From the IMG/VR virus record IMGVR_UViG_3300031873_000001, positions 62,001-126,000 of that record: a stretch of DNA of 64,000 nt; one strand, 5' to 3'. Of the stretch, positions 38,153 through 47,211 are shown piece by piece. The position numbers were made by a program, and so were the translations under genes. The first letter of the stretch is position 1; each line of letters starts with the position of its first letter. Below the pieces are notes generated by a model. That model was not told the origin of the DNA, ran no database searches, and saw only the letters and a program-made list of their open reading frames with translations. Source of the stretch: a virus.

Positions 38153-38907
38153 TGAGAGTCGTAATCTTTATTCCAACGCCGGATGTTAGAGGCCCGAACG
38201 CTCAGAGGTGCATTGAGTCGGTCAAGGTTTCTCTCGGAACAGCAGGGCTCGATCACTACGATATCGATAGCCGGATGGTTATCTGCGATAATGGGTGGTC
38301 CAGAACTTTCAGCCACACCCAAGAAATAAACCGAATCATGATCGGATGGGGATCGGATGCGGAAGCCTTGGTGCTTATTGACGATGACTGTTTTATCGAC
38401 CCGTTATGGTTTAAGAGAGCTATCGATGCGACGATCCAGGAGCCGAGAGGTGGCGTGTTTGGAAGCCGGATCATTACGGAAGTGGGAGCTGTGCACCACG
38501 CGGGCGGGGTGATTAAGCTGGAGCCAGAGATTTTCCCATTCCACAGGGTCGACGAAAGTGACCATGTTCGGGCCTCCATGTATGTCACCAGTGCGGCTTG
38601 CCTGATTACCCGAAGGGCGTTCATGGAGGTCGGGGCGTTCGATGCCGAATACAGGAAGTTCTACCAGGAGGTCGATTTCAGTCTCAAGGCATGGGAGAAG
38701 GGACTTGAGAGTTACTATGTCCCATCGATGGGAGCTGTCCATTTAGTCGGGGCGACGATAAACCAGACCGGGAGGACTGGTGAAATGGACATGATTGACA
38801 GAGCCACGTTTACGAGGAAGTGGAAAGAGACCGGACGCCTGATGACCCTGTTCACGAAATACGAGCAGACCTGGGGTGTCCGTCCAAACGGCGAGGTCTT
38901 TGCATGA
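38152..38907 (+). CDS. Glycosyltransferase family 2-like
   Basis: GTG start. 251 aa. N-terminal VVIFIPTP strand, the metal-binding LIDDDCF (DxD), and FYQEVDFSLKAWEKGL, which matches the ED-x-D acceptor-site region of GT2 enzymes. Part of the modification cassette. Confidence 0.8.
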   Translation: MRVVIFIPTPDVRGPNAQRCIESVKVSLGTAGLDHYDIDSRMVICDNGWSRTFSHTQEINRIMIGWGSDAEALVLIDDDCFIDPLWFKRAIDATIQEPRGGVFGSRIITEVGAVHHAGGVIKLEPEIFPFHRVDESDHVRASMYVTSAACLITRRAFMEVGAFDAEYRKFYQEVDFSLKAWEKGLESYYVPSMGAVHLVGATINQTGRTGEMDMIDRATFTRKWKETGRLMTLFTKYEQTWGVRPNGEVFA

Positions 38908-39956
38908 GGAAAATGGGCCGCCGTGGCGTGATGTATCCCACGATGAGATGTAATACCAAGTGCAAGTTTTGTTATTACTTCGACACGAAAGAACCTGCTT
39001 GGAGGACGAGGGCGGACGTCATGGCTGAAGCCTCGAAGCTGAGAGACGTCTTTAAGCTCGAGGCCGTCGACATCACCGGAGGGGAGCCCACGATCTATCC
39101 TGATATCGGGGGCCTGGTGAAGCACTGTGCGGATATAGGATTGAAGCCGACCATCATCACGAACGGGCTTCTGACCGGGAGGATCGCCGGGCTGATAGAG
39201 AGCTATGGGTTAGAGGACGTCCTGTTGTCCATCCACGGCTTTCAGGACAGGCATAGTGAAGCGGTGAGCAAGCCGATGGCCTGGACGCAGGTCGGGTTGA
39301 CGATCGAGACTCTGATCGGGAGGAAGTTTCCCTTCCGGACGAACACGACGCTGACCGGATTCTGCGTTCCCGATCTCGATCGGTTGGCCAAGTTCTTCGT
39401 TCAGATCAAGCCGAGGATCGTAAACTTTATTAGCTTCAACCCTCATCCCGGAACTAAGTGGTCGGAGAAGAACGGTGTCGTCTTCCAGCTGAAGCACTCC
39501 GATGTGGCGCCCAAATTGAGGGAGGCCATTGCCATTCTGGATGAGGCCGGGATCTGGGTGAACGTCCGCTACTTCCCGATGTGTCTCTTGAAGGGTTTTG
39601 AGGGCCACGTTTGCGGATTCCGGCAGTGGCAATATGACCCTTACGAGTGGGAATACTTTTCCGCTTACGGGACGATGACAAGTCAATTGGCGGAGCTCGA
39701 CAAACAGGCAACTAACGAGAGAGCTTTCGGGGACTCCGTGGAGGAGCGTGTCCTGAATATGTTTGCATCCAGAGTGGTCGCCTCGAGCATGTTCGGGGAG
39801 AAGTGTCAGAGATGCGCCGCCCGGGTGATCTGCGACGGTCTTTATCCGCAGTATGTTAGAAACTTTGGAACCGATGAGGTTCAGCCCTATGAAGGAGAAC
39901 CGATTCGGGATCCGTTGTTTTTCAGAGAACCTTTTAGAGACCGATGGGGAGGATAG
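38904..39956 (+). CDS. Radical SAM enzyme
   Basis: 350 aa. CNTKCKFCYYF is the C-x3-C-x2-C cluster motif, ITGGEPT the SAM-binding GGE motif. Later cysteines (CLLKGFEGHVC and CQRCAARVIC) suggest an extra SPASM-like Fe-S cluster. Such enzymes modify peptides, sugars or nucleotides. The substrate is unknown; the location between glycosyltransferase and methyltransferase suggests the same pathway. Confidence 0.85.
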   Translation: MRKMGRRGVMYPTMRCNTKCKFCYYFDTKEPAWRTRADVMAEASKLRDVFKLEAVDITGGEPTIYPDIGGLVKHCADIGLKPTIITNGLLTGRIAGLIESYGLEDVLLSIHGFQDRHSEAVSKPMAWTQVGLTIETLIGRKFPFRTNTTLTGFCVPDLDRLAKFFVQIKPRIVNFISFNPHPGTKWSEKNGVVFQLKHSDVAPKLREAIAILDEAGIWVNVRYFPMCLLKGFEGHVCGFRQWQYDPYEWEYFSAYGTMTSQLAELDKQATNERAFGDSVEERVLNMFASRVVASSMFGEKCQRCAARVICDGLYPQYVRNFGTDEVQPYEGEPIRDPLFFREPFRDRWGG

Positions 39957-39958
39957 GG

Positions 39959-40621
39959 ATGTTAAGCCCAAATGAAGTTCATGAGCGAATGTCCGTCGTC
40001 CCCCGATGGTGGGGACAGATAGAAGTCCATCCGGGTATCAGGACGCCCGGATGCGAACCGTTCGGATTTTCCGATTGGAAGCTAACCTCAATCCCGCCTA
40101 ATGATTTTAAGACAGCCCTCGATGTCGGGGCATGGGATGGCTATCATTCCTTCCGGCTGAGAGAAGGGGGATTTACGGTGACGGCGGTCGACTCGTATCA
40201 GCACAGTGCCGCTGGAATGAAGGGGTTTGAGGTTGCCCGTGACCTAAGAAGGATATGGGGGAAACCCGTAGACCAGATAGAGTATATGAATATGGATGCT
40301 CAAGATCTGTCGGGTCTAGGCGATGCCAAGTTTGATCTGGTGCTCGCTTTCGGGTTGATCTACCATATCCAGGACCCCTACAAGGCCATGTGTCAGTTAG
40401 CCAGGGTGACCGGGCAGTGCATGGTTTTGGAGGGGCATGTCTTTCCGGGCGATCAGCCGATCGGATACTTCTACAGCGATAGGGAGCTGAATAACGACCC
40501 CACGAACTTCTGGGGGCTTACGGTTGCCTGTATCGGAAAGATGGGACAGAGGGCTGGTTTCTCAAGATTTGAAGCGGTCGGACAGCAGGGAGACAGGGCT
40601 CTCGTGAGGTTCTGGAAATAG
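39959..40621 (+). CDS. SAM methyltransferase, CmoB/DUF1698-like (copy B)
   Basis: ATG at 39959 follows GGGGAGG. 220 aa, clearly a paralogue of the gene at 31722: VVPRWW, DVGAWDGYHSF, VDSYQ, LIYHIQDPYKAM, CMVLEGH and PIGYFY are all shared. Two diverged copies flank the glycosyltransferase region. Confidence 0.75.
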   Translation: MLSPNEVHERMSVVPRWWGQIEVHPGIRTPGCEPFGFSDWKLTSIPPNDFKTALDVGAWDGYHSFRLREGGFTVTAVDSYQHSAAGMKGFEVARDLRRIWGKPVDQIEYMNMDAQDLSGLGDAKFDLVLAFGLIYHIQDPYKAMCQLARVTGQCMVLEGHVFPGDQPIGYFYSDRELNNDPTNFWGLTVACIGKMGQRAGFSRFEAVGQQGDRALVRFWK

Positions 40622-41203
40622 ATGTGTGCCGATCGCTCTCGAATTAAGAGCATCGCACATGAAATTCCGGGATGGCTTCACGATGAGGATGTCGAACTGC
40701 TCTACCGCTCTGCGATGAGAGTGCCCGCAGGTTCTTGTATCGTAGAGATAGGTTCGTGGGTTGGGAAGTCGACGGTGGTGTTAGCTGAGGGTTCTTTGTC
40801 TGGCAACAAAGTGCCGGTCTACGCTGTCGATCCACATGAAGGTGGGATGGAACACGCTCGGGAAGGTGTGCTGAATACCCTCCAATCCTTTCGTAGTAAT
40901 ATCGAGAGGTTTGGGGTTAAGGAATTAGTCCATGAAGTGGTTGCGACGTCGCAGTCCGCTTCGATGCCGAGCTGTCCGATCGGACTCTTGTTCATCGATG
41001 GTGACCATGAATACGAGTCGGTCAGGATGGATTTCGACCTTTGGGTTCCGCACGTTATCTCTGGTGGCGTGGTTATCCTGCACGACGTTGTTGCTTGGTG
41101 GCCTGGACCAACGAGAGTGGCCATAGAGAGCGTGAAAAACAATCCGATGTTTGGGAATGTCCAACAGATCGGATACTGCCTATACGCAGAGAGGATGCGA
41201 TGA
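40622..41203 (+). CDS. SAM methyltransferase, Methyltransf_24-like
   Basis: 193 aa. IVEIGSWVGKSTVVLA and VYAVDPHEG form the SAM pocket, and FIDGDHEYESVRMDFDLW with LHDV matches the CmcI/Methyltransf_24 group often found with glycosyltransferases. Confidence 0.75.
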   Translation: MCADRSRIKSIAHEIPGWLHDEDVELLYRSAMRVPAGSCIVEIGSWVGKSTVVLAEGSLSGNKVPVYAVDPHEGGMEHAREGVLNTLQSFRSNIERFGVKELVHEVVATSQSASMPSCPIGLLFIDGDHEYESVRMDFDLWVPHVISGGVVILHDVVAWWPGPTRVAIESVKNNPMFGNVQQIGYCLYAERMR

Positions 41204-42435
41204 AAATCATGTATGTCGGGGAGAACACGTTCATCGGAAGCGGGTTTGCCGCCCAGGGGTCCAAGATTCTGGAAGCCCTTTCGAAGAAGCATGAAGTCCA
41301 CGCCTGTTTTTGGAGCTATAATGGGACGGACCCGATCGTGGGGGCGCCTTATAAGTGCTATCCCCTTTCGATGATCGACTACTGGGGAGTGCAGTTAATT
41401 CCCCGCTACATGGATAAGATATGCCCCGACATGGTCTTTACCTACGGCGATCCCCACTTCATGAGCGATCGTGGCCACAACGCCGTCCACGAGGCGAAGA
41501 TCCGGGAGCTTCCCGTAGCCGCCTATATCGCCATCGATTCAGAGAACCATACCCTCCACGTCAAGCACGTCGTTGAGCAGATCGACTACCCCGTGTTCTT
41601 CACGAACTGGGCGAGGGAGGTTATTGCCGGAGAATTTCCCGAGCTGGCCCCGAAGCTCCGGACGATCTACCACGGGGTCAAGCCGATGAAGGTGATCGAT
41701 GACGACAAGAAGCTAGAGTTCAAGTCCATGAACGGCTTCCAGGGCCGGTTTATCGTGGGAGCGGTATTCCGAAACTGCATACGTAAGCACCCCGAGCGCC
41801 TTATGCGGGCCTTCCGGAAGGTCCTGGAGCATATCCCTAATGCCATGCTCCTGCTTCACACCCAGCCCGTCGACGTGGCGAAGGACTGCCTGGATATCGT
41901 TCAGCTAGCATCCTACATGGGCTACAAGAAAGGGGAGCTCTTCATCTCGAAGGTTCCCAATCCAACCGACATGAGCAGGATGGCATCAGAGGAGGAGCTC
42001 AACAAAATCTACGGGATGATGGACGTCCACGTCCTGACCTCGGGTCGGGAGGGATGGGGGCTTCCTCTGATCGAAGCGGCGATGGCCGGGAGGCCGTCGG
42101 TCGGGACGAACTACGCATCGATGACGGAAATCCTTGCGGACAAGAGGGGATGGCTTGTGGACTACTCCGACTGGTATCCTCTGGACTCCGCCCTGAATTT
42201 CAAGGACGTTCTCATTGACATCGACAAGCTTGCTGAGGCGATCGTGGAGGTCTGGCGGTATCCGAAGGAGGGTGAGCTCAGGGCCCAGAGGCTCCGCCGT
42301 TGGGTCCAGGAGCACTGTGAGTGGAAGAACATTCAGGCTCAGTGGGTCGCCCTCTTCGATGAGATCGAGAAGAAACTGCCGCCCAGGATGTCTAAGGTCG
42401 ACGTTCCCGAGAAGATAGAATCTAAGCCATCTTGA
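41200..42435 (+). CDS. Glycosyltransferase, GT-B type
   Basis: 411 aa. N-terminal MKIMYVGENTFIGSGFAAQG and C-terminal VLTSGREGWGLPLIEAAMAG, the GT4 E-x7-E region. Last gene before a consensus promoter. Diverged from the GT4-like enzyme at 33394. Confidence 0.8.
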   Translation: MKIMYVGENTFIGSGFAAQGSKILEALSKKHEVHACFWSYNGTDPIVGAPYKCYPLSMIDYWGVQLIPRYMDKICPDMVFTYGDPHFMSDRGHNAVHEAKIRELPVAAYIAIDSENHTLHVKHVVEQIDYPVFFTNWAREVIAGEFPELAPKLRTIYHGVKPMKVIDDDKKLEFKSMNGFQGRFIVGAVFRNCIRKHPERLMRAFRKVLEHIPNAMLLLHTQPVDVAKDCLDIVQLASYMGYKKGELFISKVPNPTDMSRMASEEELNKIYGMMDVHVLTSGREGWGLPLIEAAMAGRPSVGTNYASMTEILADKRGWLVDYSDWYPLDSALNFKDVLIDIDKLAEAIVEVWRYPKEGELRAQRLRRWVQEHCEWKNIQAQWVALFDEIEKKLPPRMSKVDVPEKIESKPS

Positions 42436-42460
42436 CAATTACTTTGGAAACCGTTATAAT
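42432..42460 (+). promoter_or_regulatory. Sigma-70 type promoter (family copy 3)
   Basis: TTGACA (42432-42437), 17 nt, TATAAT (42455-42460). TTGACAATTACTTTGGAA is shared with 21260. Starts the recombination module. Confidence 0.9.
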
Positions 42461-42486
42461 ACACAACCAACCATAAGGAGGAAGGG

Positions 42487-42828
42487 ATGTCAGAGAACAC
42501 GCCAGGCGAGAATATCCTGTTTCGGATGCCGGAGAAGATGTTCACCGTAGCTGTGAAGGTTCGGACGCTTCTTCAGATGTATGAAGAGGCCAGGATGTCC
42601 TGTGTGGACTTCGAGACCCGGAGGGAGATGTTCCGTCAGATGGGCATGTTGGCTCAGGTCAAGGAGCTCAACATGCACATCGAAAAGCAGAAGGTCGCCG
42701 TCGACAAGACGATCTCCATGATGGCCGCCCTTCTGGACCTCCCAGACGTTGTCCTGCCGGAGGAGACGAAGGTCGCACATGCAGGAGCCGAGACGTTGAT
42801 TTTCACACCACCGGGCGTGGCTGAATAA
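42487..42828 (+). CDS. Unknown protein, 113 aa, helical
   Basis: ATG after AAGGAGGAAGG. Mostly alpha-helical with a coiled-coil-like middle (QVKELNMHIEKQKVAVDKTI). First gene behind the promoter. Function unknown. Confidence 0.6.
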   Translation: MSENTPGENILFRMPEKMFTVAVKVRTLLQMYEEARMSCVDFETRREMFRQMGMLAQVKELNMHIEKQKVAVDKTISMMAALLDLPDVVLPEETKVAHAGAETLIFTPPGVAE

Positions 42829-42848
42829 CTAATCAGGAGGTGGTTAGT

Positions 42849-43370
42849 TTGGTTCCGCAATCAGTAACCGTCAGGAAGAGATACTTCCGTAGGTGGTATC
42901 TCGATCACAAGGATGAGCTCTTGGATAAGCGACGCAAGAAGCGGGAGGAGTTTCGGATGACCCATCCCGATTACAAAGCTCCGTCCGTCATAAGGAGACT
43001 TCTGTACCGTCGGCTTAAGTTCAACAAGAAACGCCAGGAGCGGATCGCCAAGGCTCCGTTGGGCCGGACTAGACGTCCGGTCGAATCGAAGGGTGTGACT
43101 TATTTTCATAGTAGTTTTCTGTCGCACATCCTTGGAGTCCGGAAGGTGACGATCGCAAAGTGGGAGCGGCTGAGGGTGCTTCCAAAAACTCCCTTCCGTC
43201 GCCGGGGAGCCAGGCTCTACACTGCGGACATGATCGAAGCCGTCCAGGTAGCGGCGCCCTGTGTCATAGGGCTTCCCCGGGGGAAGAACGATAGGGCTCT
43301 CTTGTATCGGCTGGTTGCGGATAAGTGGAAAAAGTTAGGTGTCAACATCACTAAACCCGTAGAGATTTAG
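42849..43370 (+). CDS. Basic MerR-like DNA-binding protein
   Basis: TTG at 42849 is better spaced from AGGAGG than the GTG at 42840. 173 aa. Strongly basic N-terminal half, then SHILGVRKVTIAKWERLRVLPKTPFRRRGARLYT, a MerR-type winged helix. Probably a transcriptional or architectural DNA-binding protein. Confidence 0.65.
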   Translation: MVPQSVTVRKRYFRRWYLDHKDELLDKRRKKREEFRMTHPDYKAPSVIRRLLYRRLKFNKKRQERIAKAPLGRTRRPVESKGVTYFHSSFLSHILGVRKVTIAKWERLRVLPKTPFRRRGARLYTADMIEAVQVAAPCVIGLPRGKNDRALLYRLVADKWKKLGVNITKPVEI

Positions 43371-43382
43371 GAGGAACAGAAG

Positions 43383-43895
43383 ATGCGAGCGAAACCGAAA
43401 GGAGCAAAGGGGAAAGAGGGTGATGCCTTCAAGGGGTTATCGAAGGTGTTGGATAAGTTTCTCAAGGGTTTTGAAACCATCCTTCAGGGGGCTTCTAGAC
43501 TATCCTTTCCCGCCCCAACCCAGCCCGACGCCCGGGCGGTCCCGTCGACCATCATGGTCGAGCGTTCCTATCCGGGGGGCGATCCGGTCACGGAACGCAC
43601 CCTCGAGGTCAAGTCCTTCGTTACAGCGCCCGCCACGGTCACGGCGGGCTTCGGTTTGACGATCCCGTTGGCGCCTTACGCTTCGGGGCGTATTTACGTC
43701 CAGGTCACCCTTCCCTGCTACAAGGAGGAGCTGGATGCCACTCTGCTCGTGGCAAAGGGGATGGTGGAGAAGGAAGTCTCCGTGGAGGCTGAGAAGATTT
43801 ACGCCAAGAGGGATGAGCTCTCCGGACAGGTTCGACCCGGTGCTGAGGCTTCCCGTCCCGGCGAAGAGCATGCCCCGGAAGTTCCTGGGGCGTAG
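43383..43895 (+). CDS. Unknown protein before RecA
   Basis: 170 aa, ATG after AGGAGGAACAG. Helical start, beta-rich middle (GRIYVQVTLPCYKEEL), disordered acidic tail. Position suggests a recombination accessory role, unproven. Confidence 0.5.
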   Translation: MRAKPKGAKGKEGDAFKGLSKVLDKFLKGFETILQGASRLSFPAPTQPDARAVPSTIMVERSYPGGDPVTERTLEVKSFVTAPATVTAGFGLTIPLAPYASGRIYVQVTLPCYKEELDATLLVAKGMVEKEVSVEAEKIYAKRDELSGQVRPGAEASRPGEEHAPEVPGA

Positions 43896-43907
43896 GGAGT
43901 TTTCCTG

Positions 43908-45056
43908 ATGGCAAAAGATAGTGCCGAGAGGGAAGCTCCCAAAACAAACAGAAGCCTCAAAAGTGTAGTCTCCGATCTTAACGAGAAGTTCGGGGAAGTA
44001 ACCGCCGCTGGCTCAGAAGCGTTGGAGATAGACATTCCGAGACTGTCGACGGGTATTTTTGCTCTCGATTTCGCCTCGGGCGGCGGGATCCCCATGTGGC
44101 GGTTCTCGGAAATCTACGGAATGAAGTCGTCCGGCAAGACGACCATGTCCTTGAGGGTCTGTGCTGAGGCCCAAAAGACCTGCCGGAATTGCTACGTCTA
44201 TCTCTCTTCCTGCACGTGCGGTAAGAAAGTTCCCATGAGGGTTGTCTACATAGATGTGGAGGGGAAGCTCGACGAGGCCTGGGCGATCCATCTCGGGGTG
44301 GACATGAATAAGGACGGGCAGAACCCTTGCTACGTTTCAAAGCCGGACTCTGCCGAGCAGACGGGGAACATCGTGGAAGAGTTTATTAAGTCCACCGCCG
44401 TGGACGTTCTGGTGGTGGACAGCCTGGCCGCCATGATGCCCTTCGATGAGGGACAGCAGGCGATGGAGAAGCAGTATCAGGGACTGGCGGCAAGAATACT
44501 CAACAAGGGCATCCGGAAATGGACGTCGGCTTTCAACCACTCCTGGACGCAGAACAGAAGATGCCCGGCAGTCATCCTGCTCAACCAGATCCGTCACAAG
44601 GTTGGCGTCCTGTGGGGTGACCCCACCGTAACCCCCGGAGGGTTTGGGCACCGCTTCGCTACAGGGATCGAAATCCGGATGTGGGGAGGAAAGGTCGACT
44701 ACGATGACGACCAGAAGACGGGGATCAAGTTTCCTCTAGCTACGACTCTTGGCTTCGAGGTTAAAACTTCCTCTCTCACGACTCCCTACATACAGGGCGA
44801 ATACAAGATGGTTTTGGCGAACACCCAGACCAAGAAGATCGGGGACATATTTGATGAGGATCGGGTGTTGGCTATCGGCATGCGTTACGGGATTATCAGT
44901 AGGGCTGAGGGCCGCTACCTTATTGATGGCCGGGAGTATGCTCCGATGGAGACTCCCCTTAAATCGGAGTCCAGCATCGTGGACTTCTGGATGGCCAACC
45001 CGAAGGAATACGACAAGGTGAAGAGGCTCCTGCTCGATAAGATAAAGTTAAAGTGA
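43908..45056 (+). CDS. RecA-like recombinase with zinc insert
   Basis: 382 aa. Walker A EIYGMKSSGKTT (about residue 71), Walker B VLVVDSLAAMMPF, and a loop VILLNQIRHKVG...TPGG like RecA L2 region. Between Walker A and the next strand is CRNCYVYLSSCTCGKK, two cysteine pairs that likely bind zinc, absent from bacterial RecA. Catalyses strand exchange. Confidence 0.85.
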   Translation: MAKDSAEREAPKTNRSLKSVVSDLNEKFGEVTAAGSEALEIDIPRLSTGIFALDFASGGGIPMWRFSEIYGMKSSGKTTMSLRVCAEAQKTCRNCYVYLSSCTCGKKVPMRVVYIDVEGKLDEAWAIHLGVDMNKDGQNPCYVSKPDSAEQTGNIVEEFIKSTAVDVLVVDSLAAMMPFDEGQQAMEKQYQGLAARILNKGIRKWTSAFNHSWTQNRRCPAVILLNQIRHKVGVLWGDPTVTPGGFGHRFATGIEIRMWGGKVDYDDDQKTGIKFPLATTLGFEVKTSSLTTPYIQGEYKMVLANTQTKKIGDIFDEDRVLAIGMRYGIISRAEGRYLIDGREYAPMETPLKSESSIVDFWMANPKEYDKVKRLLLDKIKLK

Positions 45057-45059
45057 GCC

Positions 45060-45245
45060 GTGTTCGAAATTCACGTTTACAACCGTGTCTGTAAAGGATG
45101 CGGAGATTCTTTTAAGACTTATACCCGAATGGCCGTTCCGGAGCACAGACGATCTAGCTTCTGCTCCTCACACTGCTATTCTCGTTTCAGAAAGCGACAA
45201 CAAAAGCGAAAGCGAGCAAAGAGATGTCTTTCGATAAAGTCTTAG
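45060..45245 (+). CDS. Small Cys4 zinc-finger protein
   Basis: GTG start just after the RecA stop. VCKGCGDSF and FCSSHC form one finger with a basic tail (RKRQQKRKRAKR), like the protein at 4366. Probably binds nucleic acid. Overlaps the nuclease gene. Confidence 0.6.
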   Translation: MFEIHVYNRVCKGCGDSFKTYTRMAVPEHRRSSFCSSHCYSRFRKRQQKRKRAKRCLSIKS

Positions 45246-46117
45246 GGGTAGTCGGCATTCGGGATTTAATTAAGGCCGAACCATTAGCCAAGCCGCATAA
45301 GGAGAAGAAACCCGAGCCGCCCGTAGCGAAGTCGGACGTCGCATCGGCACTCGAGATGTGGACGAGAGTTCAGGTTGTGAAGCCCCTCGGCCCGGAGGAC
45401 TTTATCCGGGTGTCCAACATTGTGAATCAGGACTTTTGTCCCCGGGAGGTCGCTCTGGCTTCGATCCACAATCTTACTCTAACAAGAAAGGTGGACATCC
45501 ACAGTGGCTATATCATGGACGTCGGGACGAAGATTCACGAGTTGGTCCAGACCTACTTGGGACAGCTCGGGATCCTGATCGGGGACTGGCGGTGTCCGGA
45601 GTGTCTTACGATCGTAGAGAATACCTACTACCCGGCTAAGTGCGTTTGCGGTCAGGATGGGGAGTGGCGGTACGTGGAGCAGACGATCGAGAGCAAACAG
45701 TATCACTTGCGGGGGCATTACGATGGCCTGCTGATGCCCATGAAGAGGACGGACGGGGTCACTGGGGTGGACCGCCTCTTGGAGATCAAGACGGTCGACG
45801 CCCAGGCATTCAATCGGATGACTGCCCCGAAGGTTACTGCCGTTCACCAGACGCAGATTTACATGCATCTCAAGGGGGTCCCGAGGGGGCATATCCTTTA
45901 CGCCCCCCGGGGGAAGCCCAGGGATCCCGCCCTATTCAAGGGATTCGATGTGGATCTCGACAACTCGATAGTGAATCCCTATCTCGAGATGTCCCAGAAG
46001 ATTTTCGATGCCATCACGGGGGCCGGGCCTGTTCCGGAGGCTACCTGTGCACCATCCCGGAGGGCTTATTGCCAGACCCTCAAGCAGTGCGTCGACACAG
46101 CTTGGAAGACCCCATGA
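45224..46117 (+). CDS. Cas4/RecB-type PD-(D/E)XK exonuclease
   Basis: 297 aa. VSNIVNQDFCPREVAL, GTKIHELVQ, a zinc finger CPEC...CVCG, the active site HLRGHYDGLL...LLEIKT (D and E-x-K), and HQTQIYMHL (Q-x3-Y). Cas4-like exonucleases make ssDNA ends for RecA. Confidence 0.85.
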   Translation: MSFDKVLGVVGIRDLIKAEPLAKPHKEKKPEPPVAKSDVASALEMWTRVQVVKPLGPEDFIRVSNIVNQDFCPREVALASIHNLTLTRKVDIHSGYIMDVGTKIHELVQTYLGQLGILIGDWRCPECLTIVENTYYPAKCVCGQDGEWRYVEQTIESKQYHLRGHYDGLLMPMKRTDGVTGVDRLLEIKTVDAQAFNRMTAPKVTAVHQTQIYMHLKGVPRGHILYAPRGKPRDPALFKGFDVDLDNSIVNPYLEMSQKIFDAITGAGPVPEATCAPSRRAYCQTLKQCVDTAWKTP

Positions 46118-46671
46118 AGAAAATCAAGTCCTCTTTTGTGGGAGTTAAACGTAACTGTGTCATGGGGATCGACCTGAGCCTGCGGTCGACGGGTATCGTC
46201 CTGCTCTCCCTGGACAACGATGAGTTCCACCAATACGGGGCAGGGTGTGAAGTCAAGAAGGACGATGAGGAAGGTCGGTTTCAAAGGCTTGTCGATATCT
46301 CAACTGAGATTCAGAATCAGGTTGGGTCTTACGATCCCCGGCTGATCGGGGTGGAGGGTCCGGCCTACTCCAAGTTCCAGGGGCCTCAGTTCAGTCTCGG
46401 GAGGCTTCTGGGCTGGGTGGAGTCTGGGATCTGGTCAAACTTCGGAAAGAGGATTGTGGTCGTCAGTTCGACGGCGGCCCGAAAGTTCTTTATCGGAACG
46501 AAGGGCGGGGGAGCGATCAAGAAGGACCGGCTCTGGGAGTTCCTAACTAGTCGGGGGATGGAATTCAAAAATAAGGACATGATGGATGCCTGGATGATAG
46601 CCATCTATCTGAAGGGCAAGGTGTTGGGCATAAAAATCCCACGCATGGTTTTGAAGATGGAGGGGCTATAA
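46114..46671 (+). CDS. RuvC-like Holliday-junction resolvase
   Basis: 185 aa RNase H-fold nuclease: GIDLSLRSTG (first Asp), VEGPAYS (Glu), and KDMMDAWMIA (final Asp pair). Resolves recombination junctions. ATG overlaps the upstream stop. Confidence 0.85.
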   Translation: MKKIKSSFVGVKRNCVMGIDLSLRSTGIVLLSLDNDEFHQYGAGCEVKKDDEEGRFQRLVDISTEIQNQVGSYDPRLIGVEGPAYSKFQGPQFSLGRLLGWVESGIWSNFGKRIVVVSSTAARKFFIGTKGGGAIKKDRLWEFLTSRGMEFKNKDMMDAWMIAIYLKGKVLGIKIPRMVLKMEGL

Positions 46672-46676
46672 GGGCA

Positions 46677-46772
46677 TAGGGTTTCCTCACCCTCTTGAAA
46701 ACGGTAAACCCTTATGGTGTATTATTATCGGGTGCCTTTGGCAGAAAGACACCCTAACATGAGGAAACCCTA
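46677..46772. promoter_or_regulatory. Promoter region of ssb bracketed by a 13-bp inverted repeat
   Basis: TAGGGTTTCCTCA (46677-46689) and TGAGGAAACCCTA (46760-46772) are exact reverse complements, the second ending right at the ssb ATG. Between them lie TTGAAA (46695) and TGTATTAT (46718-46725), a plausible promoter with a long spacer. The repeats may be an operator pair or a long-range hairpin that hides the start. Confidence 0.7.
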
Positions 46773-47177
46773 ATGCTCGGAATCAACAACGTCGTCGTCG
46801 CGGGGAATGTCGCCAGGGACCCTGCGTTCGATAAGACGAAGGAAGGGATGGATGCCTGCACCTTCGTGATCGTGATCAACGAGAAGGGCTCGAGGTCGGA
46901 GGACATCGTAACGTGGGTCCGAATCAATATGTTCGGGGACGTTATTCCGGTCGTCCGGGAGAAGGTCAAGCAGGGGGACTACGTGATCATTCGGGGGGAG
47001 CTCATGAACCGAGCGGCCTCGGGGGATCCCGCCAAGTCCCTCGGAGCCCGGAACCTTCTCGAGATCAGGGGAAGGGGCTTTGTCGCTCTCCGGAAGCCGA
47101 GAGCAAACCATGTCGGGAAAATCCCGCCAGTCGAAGGAGGGGGAGCAGATTCAAGGGAGTCTCATATCCCCGAGTAG
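46773..47177 (+). CDS. ssb: Single-stranded DNA-binding protein (OB fold)
   Basis: 134 aa. NNVVVAGNVARDPAF, then TWVRINMFGD and GDYVIIRGEL follow the bacterial SSB OB-fold. The tail lacks the DDDIPF-type acidic tip. Coats ssDNA in replication and recombination. Confidence 0.85.
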   Translation: MLGINNVVVAGNVARDPAFDKTKEGMDACTFVIVINEKGSRSEDIVTWVRINMFGDVIPVVREKVKQGDYVIIRGELMNRAASGDPAKSLGARNLLEIRGRGFVALRKPRANHVGKIPPVEGGGADSRESHIPE

Positions 47178-47211
47178 ATGCAATCTCAAACGATGAGAAG
47201 GGAGAACGCCC

